From: Parietaria judaica
Lineage: Eukaryota > Streptophyta > Magnoliopsida > Rosales > Urticaceae
Direction: 5' to 3'
DNA length: 64,000 nucleotides
NCBI GenBank assembly: GCA_954871525.1
Contig: OX940863.1
Coordinates: 9,586,001-9,650,000 of the forward strand
Part shown: positions 23,466 to 33,471 of the stretch, in pieces
Layout: every line of letters starts with the position of its first letter
Position numbering within the stretch: the first letter of the stretch is position 1
Position numbers and translations under genes: made by a program
Notes under the pieces: model-generated
Databases searched by the model: none
Told to the model about the DNA's origin: nothing
Seen by the model: the letters and a program-made list of their open reading frames with translations, nothing else

Positions 23466-25385
23466 CTTCTGAAGTAAACAACTCTTCTTCCAAAGAGTCC
23501 AAAGTTGTCTACTTTTCAGTATATATAATAAATATATAGAAATGTAATGGAAGTATTCCTTCTTTCTAGCTTTAGCTTTGCTCGTGAACTTTATTCTGTG
23601 GAGAGAGAGAGAGAGAGGGAGAGTGAGGCAAGGCAAGAAATCTCAGGCTGGCATGGGTTTGGAGCTTACTTTGTCTTCTTCGAGCGATAGAGAGAAGTGT
23701 TTCAGAACAGAGAGAGAGTGTGTTATGAAAAGAATCGGAATTATGGGGCTTTAAAGGCTCGATGTTGTTTTTTTTTCTTTTTGCTTGGTGTTTTTGTTGC
23801 TAAATTGAAGATGCTCTTAAACACCACACTCGGAAGGAAATAAAGGATTGAAGTGGGACCCGCTTGTAATAGCAGTGACCTATATTTTGATGGATCAAAT
23901 AGTTCTATCATAATAATTAATTAATTACAGTGAATTTTTTTTTTAAATTAATACTATTTGATTAAAAAAATTATTATATTATTAAAATTATTAATTTATA
24001 GAGGAATAAATTATTAATATTAGTACAATCAAGATAATACAAAAGCATTATTTTAACAATATTATTAATGTATCGAATATTAATATGACGAAGTTCTACT
24101 CTACGATTAAGATTAATGATAAGTTAGTGACGCAATTTTTTCTTTTCTTTTGAGGTGATATGAACTCTTTTTTTTACTACTGTTAGAGTTTTTAATGTTT
24201 ATTATTTAATTTTTAAAAAAATTACTTATTTTTCAATTAATTTAATAAAATTGTGATTGTGCCATTAAACCTTGGTAATATAACTATCCACTATGTGTCA
24301 CTTATGGAAAAGTTCACAGTATTTTTTTAAAAATAAATAAATTAAAATAACAACAAAATAATAAATATTGAGCATTCTATCATAAAAATATAATGATAAA
24401 GTACTTTCACGGAACAAAAAAAGTTTTAAATTCTAATTTTTGAGAATCCGTGAGTTTATAAAATTGAAATTTTTCTAGTAGCATTTATTTAAAAAATTAT
24501 AATAGCTCATTTTTTTACATAGGTAGAAATTTCCATATTTTAGCATGTTTGGCCAAGTTTAGTTGTTTTCTATTATTATATTGCTAAGCTTATACATCGT
24601 TACCTTTTTATTGTCCTTTTTATTTACTGTTCTTTACAGCTTTTATTCAAAAAATGAGTCATAGATTTAAATTGAATGTGCTTAATTTTCAGTTGGAAAA
24701 AGCTGCAAAAAAGTAAAATTTCCGCAAAGGCCAGTTTGGCTATTTACTTGTTTCTTAGGGCATTTATGTCATTTTTAATTAATTTTGGGGCACAGAGATT
24801 CCCGGGTCAATCCCAATATGTATGTGTGTGTTCTTTCTTTCTTTTTTTCTTTTTTTTTGAACAAAGTTCTTTCTTTCTTTATTGTCGGAAATGTTTTTAT
24901 TATTAGCTGTCTTTTATCATGTTTCAACCCCACGCGCCTTATTTATGTCTCTAATCATTTAATTTGTTTATTTACTTTCATAATTCACATCCCAAAAAAG
25001 CATGGATTTATGAGCTAATTATCGCCAAATTCATTGAAATACACAAAAGATAGAGTTATAATCCATCACATATGCCCAAACTTTTTATCTTGGTGAACTT
25101 TAATTTTATTTTTTACAACAATATCACATTAATTCGCTTATAATGTATTATGTAGCAAATTACTACTTACTCCGTTACTTATCAAAAAATAAATATAAAA
25201 ATATATCACATAGCTTATTTAATAATATTTTATTATTGTTCTTTAAGCTTGCAAGACGTTATATCCGAACGACTATCTAAAAATTAAAGTTCTTGATTAC
25301 TTTATAATAAAAAGTTAACATTTCTTTACTGCAACACGTTAGTTTTTTATAATAGGATAATAATGCACAAATAAAAAGCTCATAG
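23466..25385. other. Upstream region of beta-galactosidase and AT-rich spacer
   Basis: 23.58-23.73 kb is GA/CT-rich and probably holds the 5' UTR and core promoter of the beta-galactosidase gene. Beyond about 23.8 kb the sequence is AT-rich, with a degraded Emigrant-like MITE (23928-24100). No gene is visible. Confidence 0.5.
23928..24100. repeat. Degraded Emigrant/pogo-like MITE
   Basis: The right end reads, in reverse complement, AGTAGAACTTCGTCATATTA, close to the end of the intact-looking element in the CYP90D1 intron. The left end (CAGTGAA followed by a T run and AAATTAATA) is a weaker match. Ends and orientation are approximate. Confidence 0.3.
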
Positions 25386-25393
25386 GTAAAATG
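25386..25393. repeat. Target-site duplication, left copy (outer hAT)
   Basis: GTAAAATG, repeated exactly at 27636-27643. Confidence 0.85.
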
Positions 25394-26060
25394 TAGGGCT
25401 GAAAGTTTTGTCACCGTTTCCCGGTTTCGTCCCGGTTCCGGACCCAGTCCCGGTAACGGTTTATAAAAAAATAGGGAAAATTGTGTTTTAAACAGGGAAC
25501 CGGTACTTCTCAGTTCCCGATTTTCGGAACCAGAACCGGAACTGGGAATCAGGACCGTTTTTCCCGATTTTTGGTACTGGTTCTGGTTTTAAAATACATG
25601 TCATTTTTTTTTGTAATTTTTAATGTCGTTTTATGGTACATGTCGTTTTCAACTAGGGTTTTTTTTCTAACTTTTTCATTACTCCCTCCAGAAGCCTCTT
25701 GCGATTCATTCCCTCTCTCTCTAACTCTGCGATTCATTCTCTTATTCGATTCCTCTTACGGCCAAATCTCTCTTGCGATTCATTTTCACTTCTCTGCGAC
25801 AGTGCGCCGACACCGAGCCTTCCACTCTTACGGCCAAATCTGCACCGTCAAGGTATTCCTCTCTCTCTCAAGACATTTCGATTTCCATTTGTGGATTGGG
25901 GATTTAGGGTTTCGATTTTGATTGTCAACAATTTGCAGGCTTCGATTTCGGTTTCCTTTTCCTGACAGAGTGCTTCGAAGCTTTAAAGCGCATCCAAAAC
26001 TTCCAAATTCGTTCACAGTAAGCAGCTGTGCCTTGAATCCCCCAACTTCGTTTGTTCGTT

Positions 26061-27314
26061 TGGATGTGACGAATCAAAGCTTCGACGTGCTTATCTGGTG
26101 GAATGCTAATTCTTCGAACTATAAAGTTCTTGCTAAGATCGCAAAAGATGTGTTAGCTGTTCCAGTTTCTACGGTGGCATCTGAGTCGGCGTTTTCTAGT
26201 GGAGGTCGCATTCTCGATCCTTTTAGGAGTTCTTTATTGCCTAATACGGTTGAAGCCTTAATATTATTGAGGAATTGGTTACTCGAGAGCAACGAATTTT
26301 CCGTAATAAGCATGTTCATGGACGAAGTGAAGACATACGAGGATTGCGTAGAAGTAGAAGAGCAAGGTATTTTACTTTTGTTTATATGAATATATTTATT
26401 GAATGTGTTTGATATTGGGCATACTGTTTAATGTTTATAAAGTTTACTTTACTGAATATGTTAATTACAAATCAGATTTGAATTGATATTAGGCCTACTG
26501 TTTAATATTTATAATGTTTACTTTACTGAATATGTTAATTGCAAATCGGATTTGAATTTTATTTGTCAATTATTTTATAGGTACAAACTACTCAGGACTA
26601 GGGGTGAGCGTGGGTTGGGTTGGGCCGCCCGATGCTTTTTATGGACCCGACCCGATCACTTCGGGTCCCCAAAAAAATGCCCGATCCGACCCAAAATTTT
26701 TTAATGCCCGAACCAAACCGACCCGATAAAAAATCGGGTTGGGTTGGTTTGGGTCGCCATGGCCCGATTAATTAAAATTTAATCTTATATAACACAAAAT
26801 AATATGAAAAAAATGCATCAATGTAACTCAAAATTCAAGTAAAAATACTCCAAACAAATTTAATCAAACAAACATACACTAAATAATGTAAAATATGAAA
26901 ATGAGAGATTGAAGGGTCTTTGAATGTAAATAAAATTGAGGATGAGAAATTTTAAAAGACTATAGATTGCACTACTTGAATAAAAAATCAATATGAAATA
27001 TATATTAATTATATTGGTCGGGTCGGAGACCCCGACCCGGCCCAAGGTTTTGGACCCGACCCCGACCCGAATAATAGACGGGTCCGGCCCGATCCGACCC
27101 AATTTTGAGCGGGTTAGATTGGGCGGGTTTGATTGGGGTCGGGTCTATAACGGATTGGGTTGGGCCATCGGGTTGGGTCTAAAATGCTCACCCCTACTCA
27201 GGACCTCCCAATTCAACCATCGCTCCGACTGCTCCCACCGCTTCCTCCGCTCCCACCGTTCCCGCCGTGGAGAAGAAAAATAAGAAAAAAGAGAATTCAA
27301 AGAAAAGGAAATGA
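26061..27314 (+). pseudogene. hAT transposase C-terminal fragment, interrupted
   Basis: The segment 26061-26365 encodes a hAT C-terminal dimerisation domain, with the hallmark VPVSTVASESAFSSGGRIL and the following LLPNTVEALILLRNWL. A donor after 26365 and the acceptor just before 26581 restore phase into a last exon encoding a Ser/Thr/Pro/Ala-rich stretch and a lysine-rich tail ending at the stop 27312-27314. That last exon is split by the nested element at 26599-27196 and its duplication. Everything upstream of the dimerisation domain (BED zinc finger, DDE residues) is missing. The sequence before 26061 looks like leftover 5' leader with repeated GCGATTCATT motifs. The domain is related to plant RICESLEEPER/DAYSLEEPER-type proteins, but this copy cannot encode a working transposase. 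Confidence 0.82.
26599..27196. mobile_element. Nested hAT-type MITE, 598 bp
   Basis: It begins TAGGGGTGAGC and ends with the exact complement GCTCACCCCTA. The 8-bp duplication CTCAGGAC flanks it at 26591-26598 and 27197-27204. Both subterminal regions are rich in GGGTTGGG/CCCGACCC motifs around an AT-rich core. It carries no gene. It interrupts the final exon of the outer hAT transposase fragment, so it inserted later than the outer element. Confidence 0.9.
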
Positions 27315-27754
27315 CTTGTTTTTACTATTTTGGATGTTTTGATTTGTTAGACATGGTATTTTACATTTAGAACATGGTATGTTTCGGATTTTGTACCGGA
27401 TTTGGTTACAGATTTTGTCCCGGTTTTACTCCCGGTTTATTTCACGAATTTTTCACGAATATTATCACAATTTTTTTCCCGATTCTTCCGGTTCCGGTAC
27501 CGGTTCTGGTTTTTAAAAAAAGCGGGAAATATGCCAAAAAAGCGGGAACCGGTACCATAGAAAAATTTCCCGAATATTCGGGATAGGTACCAAAATTATT
27601 AAATTTCCCGGTTCCCGGTTCCGGTTTCAGCCCTAGTAAAATGGACTATTATGCAAAATACAAGGGGCAGTATTGCCAAATATTAATTTTATTGAGTATT
27701 TAATTTTAAGTTAGGCAATCTACTTTTGTTTTTCTTCTTCTCTATCTCCATAAA

Positions 27755-28165
27755 TATTTTTTTGTGGTAAAAGTACCAAAAATACATTTTATTATTGCGG
27801 TTAAGAGTCTTTTTTTTAAGCGGTAAAAGTATCATTTTTATGTCCATACATATTATTTAATTATTGTGGTTAAAGTACCAATTCTTTTTGGATGGTAAAG
27901 ATACCAATTTTTAATCCATTTTTTCAAAATTATTTCAGTTGATGTACCAATTCTTATTGGGGTAAAAGTACCAAAAATATTTTAACATTGCGGTTAAAGT
28001 ACCAATTTTTATATGTGGTAAAAGTACCCTTTTTTCGTTCACATTCTTAAATTATTACAGTTAAAATCCCAATTCTTTTTGGAAGGTAAACGTATATAAA
28101 AAAAATCAAATACATATTATTATTGTAATTAAAGCATTAGTTTTTTTTAGTTGGTAAAAGTACTA
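27755..28165. repeat. Degenerate tandem repeat with GGTAAAAGTACCAA motifs
   Basis: GGTAAAAGTACCAA and TTAAAGTACCAATTCT alternate about every 60 bases through four to five diverged units of roughly 110-130 bp. No coding potential is visible. Confidence 0.6.
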
Positions 28166-28603
28166 ATTGTTTACCGTGGACGGAAGAAATGTGGATGTAA
28201 AAAATTGGTATTGTCACCATAATTATTTTCAATTAAAAGCATAAAAGGCATAACGAACTAAGCAAGGTTTTTTTTATTGAGTAATTATATTATTTATAAT
28301 ATTTTTTAACTTTTTAATATTAATATTGATATTTAATTAACATTATTTATGTCTACTTTAGTATTTTTTGACATTTAGAAACTAACTAAGTAAAACTGGT
28401 TGCCAAACACTAAACTGGAACTTTTGAAAGAACCAATTATTTTTTTATTTTCATTAACCAAATAGTGCATTACTTTCTCTGACAACACTTTTTCTGACAG
28501 TGAAATTTAAAAGCAATTCTGAAGACAGCACAACAATGCCAAACTGGGCCATAACCTTGCGCGTTGAAAATTGAAATGCCTTCGTCTCATTCTTTTACCT
28601 CGT
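28166..28603. other. AT-rich spacer
   Basis: I see no gene or clear repeat here; the stretch leads into the left duplication of the SINE. Confidence 0.5.
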
Positions 28604-28625
28604 AATAGTTAATTCACAGTCAAAC

Positions 28626-28737
28626 CAAGCTTGTTTGGCCTAGTGGTAACACAACTACACCTCCATTCAAGAGGTCACAGGTTTAAACCCCATGAGACTC
28701 AAAAGAGTGTCTCATTTACATATATGTAAATTTGGCC
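28626..28737 (+). mobile_element. tRNA-derived SINE, ~112 bp, with 22-bp target duplication
   Basis: A tRNA-like pol III promoter is visible: A box TGGCCTAGTGG and, 35-40 bases on, a B-box-like GGTTTAAACCC. The flanks 28604-28625 and 28738-28759 match over 22 bp with one mismatch (AATAGTTAATTC...GTCAAAC), a long duplication as made by LINE-mediated insertion. A second, diverged copy lies in reverse orientation at 48515-48625. It is not a working tRNA gene: no acceptor stem pairing is evident. Confidence 0.82.
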
Positions 28738-28759
28738 AATAGTTAATTCATAGTCAAAC

Positions 28760-30439
28760 TCAAAATCAATATATTATAAGTGTAATTAAATTGTCATAAT
28801 CCTCATTTGTTTGGATAATTTATTCATTACGTGATTCTTCTTTTTTACTGATATGATTCTAATTTATATTTGATTAATGGGGTTGTATTGTACCGATTAT
28901 CAATCAAGACACACGAAATTAAATTCACAAATGTCATAACTTTATGACTGAATAATATACCTGATTGTCACCGACAAAATTGGTACTATCAGCTAAACAT
29001 CATTTCACAATTTTTATTTCGAACTCATTAATATTTAAATTAATTAACTAAACGCGTTTTGTGGTATTTACTTAGATCTATAATGGTACCATTATTGGAT
29101 AAATATCTACATTATTTTAGATAATTTGATTACAGAGCTTCATTTTCACACGTGTCATTCTAATCCGTACTCACGCGGAGGTGACACTCCTCCAATCCAT
29201 TGTACAATTTATAATGATTAACTTAAAAAAAAAAATATTATAGATTTTAATTTATATAAAAAATATTAATGACAATTTGAAGTAGCTCCTTCAATTACGG
29301 ATCATTCATAGCTATGTGTAATATTTAATTTTATTTACGAATCAAATGTGAAATATTTATAAAGTAGTTGAAGACTCGATTTGCAGTGTGATACGTCTGC
29401 AAAAGTAATGATGGGGACTTGACAATGAAATTATAAGAGTTAATTTAGATTTTGGAAAGAAAAAAAAAATTACCACGAAAGTTATCAAATTCATCATCAA
29501 TTTCTTAAAATAAATCACTAAATTTATTTACAGCTATGAAAGTCAATAACGTCATACTCTTATTGCAAATATACTTAATGTCATATTTTTAGCCATGATA
29601 GATGAGCCATATCACTACTTATGTTTATATATCATATGTGAGCTTTCTCTCGGCCGTGCAACCGGAGAGCATCGATGTTGCCGCCATCGTCCCGCCCATG
29701 GTGTTTTACTCGTAGTAGCTTCGGACGTCGGAATACATGCAGTAGAACATGGCTGAGAGGACGGTCGATAGAGACTCACATATGACATGTAAGCATAAGC
29801 AGTGATGTGGCGTGTCTAACATGGCAAAAAAAAAAATTAATGTTGTAAAGTAAGGGTGTATTTGCAATAAAATTATGACGTGAGTGAATTTCACTGCTAA
29901 AAAACAAGTTTGTAATTTATATGTAAGAAATTGATGAGTTTGATGGCTTTCATCGCAAATTTCCCATAAAAATAAGGTAATTTAATTGCAATAATAAATT
30001 CTACAACTTGACACACTATTGGCGTAAAAACGACAACTAGCAAAAAAACGTTCCATTTATAAGCTCCTATAGTCTCATTAATAGTCAGACATTTAATACG
30101 AAAAAACCCCATAAAAATTACATTAATACGATTAATTATTCGAGTAAATATTTTTTCATCTGAGATAAAATTAATTTTAATTGTAATCTTTTAAATTAAA
30201 TTTGCTACTTGCTTATAAATTTCAAGGGATCACCCAAACTTAAATGTTTTGTTTAATATTCGTTTACTATAAACACCACCAATGATCATATTTATATTTA
30301 TTGTCATTTAATTAGTAGAACCGTTAGATGTTGGGATCTAATAAGTAAAAACCTCGTTGTTAAAAAATATTTAATTTTTTTTAATGTGTTCATAATATTG
30401 GACACACGTTAATGTTTTAATGCCCAAATTAACTAATAT
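28760..30439. other. AT-rich spacer
   Basis: No gene is supported. A short GC-rich island at about 29640-29765 could be a gene relic (see findings). Confidence 0.5.
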
Positions 30440-30625
30440 CAGTGGCGGATCTATTAAAAAAAACCTTAAAAAAGTAGTTTTTGTAAATTAAAAAAAAATT
30501 ACTTAAGAATTTTATATTTATATTTTATACCATTAATTCTTTTTTTTTAAATTATGTTTAATTAGTCTTGCCGTGTCCTAGCAAACATGTAACCTCCAAA
30601 AACTCGTATCATAGATCTATCACTG
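30440..30625. repeat. Possible hAT-type MITE
   Basis: The left end CAGTGGCGGATCTA and the reverse complement of the right end CAGTGATAGATCTA match at 11 of 14 positions. The flanks (ACTAATAT and ACTAGCTA) resemble each other only partly, so the target duplication is uncertain. Confidence 0.4.
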
Positions 30626-31209
30626 ACTAGCTACCACTTATTCTCTCTCAAGTACGATTTGTGATGCTCGGCGCCTCAGCGACAAACCTAATATAAGAGA
30701 TTGCCGTGAAAGATTGAAAAAGAAAATGCATTTTTTTAATTTTACTTTTTATAATGATGATATTGCAAAACCATGAAGATAAAATATTTTCGCATTTATG
30801 AATGATGAAAACATGGTTATTTACTCGCCGGAAGGATGAAGAAATAATAATAAAAAATATATATATGGAAAAGTGAAAACTAATAGGGGGTGACATGAAA
30901 AATGAATTTGCATGCGCACTTATGTTGCACTTGCATTGCATTGCATGTCATACAATAAACAAATAAATAAAACGCACTTTGCATCTCTATTTCACGCGTT
31001 TTTACAAACAACTTAATGTCGTCCACCCCAAAATCACTTTCTCTCTTGTAATCAATACACTGTACAAAAACATTATGCAATAAGCACTCGCATTTTTCAA
31101 ATTTAGCTTTGATTATATAATATTATTAATTTATTGAGTATAAATTTAATAATAAGTTTTAACAAAAATATTAATTTATTAAATTTATATATATTTTAAT
31201 GAGTGAAAT

Positions 31210-31345
31210 ATTATTGGTGTGTCGTGTTTCTTTAAGCCGTGGCAAACGAGGACTCTAGTGTCAAACTTATGGGGAGAGAATCGAACTCATAGCGCACCTT
31301 ATGTATTTAATAAGTAGTAGAATCCTATAGTCAAACACACTTTTC
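31210..31345 (-). repeat. Possible second SINE family member
   Basis: On the minus strand a good B box (GAGTTCGATTCTC) lies about 45 bases after an A-box-like TGACTATAGGA. No target duplication was found. It is a separate family from the SINE at 28626. Confidence 0.35.
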
Positions 31346-31986
31346 GATGTGTGAGTGTATCTGTGTAATTTAATTTAAATATATATTGCATATTTTAATC
31401 GTAAATTTGGAAATTGTGTAGTTTTTGCCGGTCAGTTGTTTGAGCCTGCATTGCATGTCTTTGCTATTGTGTTTCAAAGGAATATAAACCAACATAAAGA
31501 TAATTGATAAATTAAAAGTATGGGATATAATAAAATCTGTTCTTCGAAACATAAATCAAAATAAAGTTTATGAAAGTTTCCAAAAATATAGAAATTTAAA
31601 GTAAAAAGGCATGGATATCTTGCAAGCCAGAACTGCTATTTGTAATGATACAATGGGGGGCATTGTATGACCATGGCTAATAATTTTACTTTTTAAATAA
31701 TAATAATAAGTTATGGTGGCACTGGCAATTGCAAATGATGATTATGTGCTAAATTGTATATTTTAGAATGTTTCGAGTATTGTAATTTAATATAGTTGGA
31801 AATTGACATATTACTTTCAATCTTAACTTTCAACCCTAAGAGAATGATACGTAATTTACCATAACTTTTTCCTTTTCATGATCACACAAATGATATACCA
31901 CAACTGCATATGTGCATGATTTATTTCTATAGTATGATATAAGAATATAAGATAAATGATTTAATTCGCATGTTCTATCGCGCGCG

Positions 31987-32135
31987 TCGTACGATATGAA
32001 CGATGAAGAAGCTCAACACATTATAAAAAAAATATTGTTTGGGTGGCAACAAGCCGGCATATCGTACGACGAAGAAGCTCAGCACATTACTAATAAATAA
32101 AAAAACACAATCGTTTGGGTGGCAACAAGCCGGCA
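31987..32135 (+). repeat. Tandem duplication of a ~73-bp unit beside the solo LTR
   Basis: Two units (31987-32059 and 32062-32135) share GAAGAAGCTCARCACATTA and TTTGGGTGGCAACAAGCC. One frame stays open through both copies and repeats the peptide DEEAQHI, but it is too short to call a gene. Confidence 0.6.
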
Positions 32136-32143
32136 AGGAGGAG

Positions 32144-33466
32144 TGATGAGTCGGTTTTAAACTGATAAATCGAGCACTTTCACTTTGAGTTTCGTTTATC
32201 CAAGAGTTATTTAATTAATGTGTTTCTTTTAGTGTTTTAGTCTATTTGCAGGAGTTACATGAGTAGATTACAATTTGATTAAAGATTGAGATGAATAAAG
32301 ATCGATATGAATAAAGTCATTTGGAGGAAGTTTGGAGCACCAACGCACGAAACGATGAAATAAATATAATTGAAAACCAATTTCATTCCCAAACATGCAA
32401 AAAATCCAAAACTAGCAATTATTTGGCAGCAACTTGGTGCGGCGGCACAGATTTTCGATGCCCCAGCAAGAACCCTAGAATTAACCTTGTGCCCCAGCAC
32501 AGAATTTCCCGTGCCCCAGCACCACAGTTTTGCGAATTCGGTTATTTTTAGCCTAATCTTAACCTAATAAGGAGGCTATAAATGGACGAATTTTGGAAGA
32601 GAAAAACATCACAAGAGGCTAAGAAACGCGAAGAACGCCATTGAAGATCGGGTTTTGCGAAGAAGTACGGTGGAGACGAAGATCACTTCAGAGATTCTCT
32701 CCATTAGTATCACTTTCTTTTGTTGAATTTCTTTCTCCATTATGTATCTCTTTGTGATTTGTTTATGCTCCAGATTCATCATGAGTTAAACCATTCGTAG
32801 GATTGCAATCGGAACTCACATGTAGCTTGTTTGGGATCATCGTTTCTTTGATTAATGACAATTGCTTTAAGTTTGTTTATTGCTTTTAATTGCTTGATCG
32901 CCAATTAAATTGATTTGATAAATCCTAGGAACTTTGGAAAAAGGAAATTTGTGTTTAGCCGTAGGTAGAATAACACATGATCTATGATGGAAATCTTGAG
33001 TTTATTTAGGATAGGAATATACCTATGTAACATGTGTAACCCGTTAAGAACACATGCTCAATGAATCGTTCGTAATTTAATTCACATAGGAATATAGTGA
33101 GTTAGTTAGGAAAGATAACTTGAATTGAATATCGGAAGAGTTCTATTTGATGCATTAGGGGTCTTGGTTAACACATTATAACAATTTAATGATCATAGGA
33201 ATGATATGAAGAATCAGATGAAGTGTTGAATAATGATTGCGATCCTATATTTCTCTATTTGTCCAAAGCTTTCAATTTTTATTTTTTATTTTTTATTAGT
33301 TATTTAATTAATTGTATTGAAAAAATTTAATTGTTTAGATAAAATGAAGGTGACATAAAACTAGTAATTAACAAAATTAATAGTAACATTTTTCTGTGGG
33401 ATCGACTTTTCTTATCATTATATTACTTGTTTTCGATACGTATACTTACGTAGAAAATCCACAACA
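32144..33466. mobile_element. Solo LTR, 1323 bp
   Basis: It starts TGATGAGTCGG and ends AAATCCACAACA, so it has the TG...CA ends of retrotransposon LTRs. It is flanked by the exact 5-bp duplication AGGAG (32139-32143 and 33467-33471). A TATA-like CTATAAATGG near 32576 fits a U3/R promoter. No internal retrotransposon genes or second LTR lie next to it, which is the usual outcome of LTR-LTR recombination. Superfamily cannot be assigned from the LTR alone. Confidence 0.75.
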
Positions 33467-33471
33467 AGGAG

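Larger units (their letters stand above)
25394..27635. mobile_element. hAT-superfamily element, internally deleted
   Basis: It begins TAGGGCTGAAA, and the reverse complement of the right end also reads TAGGGCTGAAA. Exact 8-bp duplications flank it, which is the hAT signature. Subterminal regions at both ends are dense in CCGGTTCC/GGAACCGG motifs. Only the last part of a transposase gene remains (hAT dimerisation domain and a basic tail); zinc finger and catalytic core are absent, so the element is non-autonomous. A second hAT-type element sits inside it at 26599-27196. Confidence 0.88.

Noticed and set aside
28629..28700. A tRNA gene
   Set aside because: A and B boxes are present, but no acceptor-stem pairing or proper anticodon arm was found, and long flanking duplications identify a SINE.
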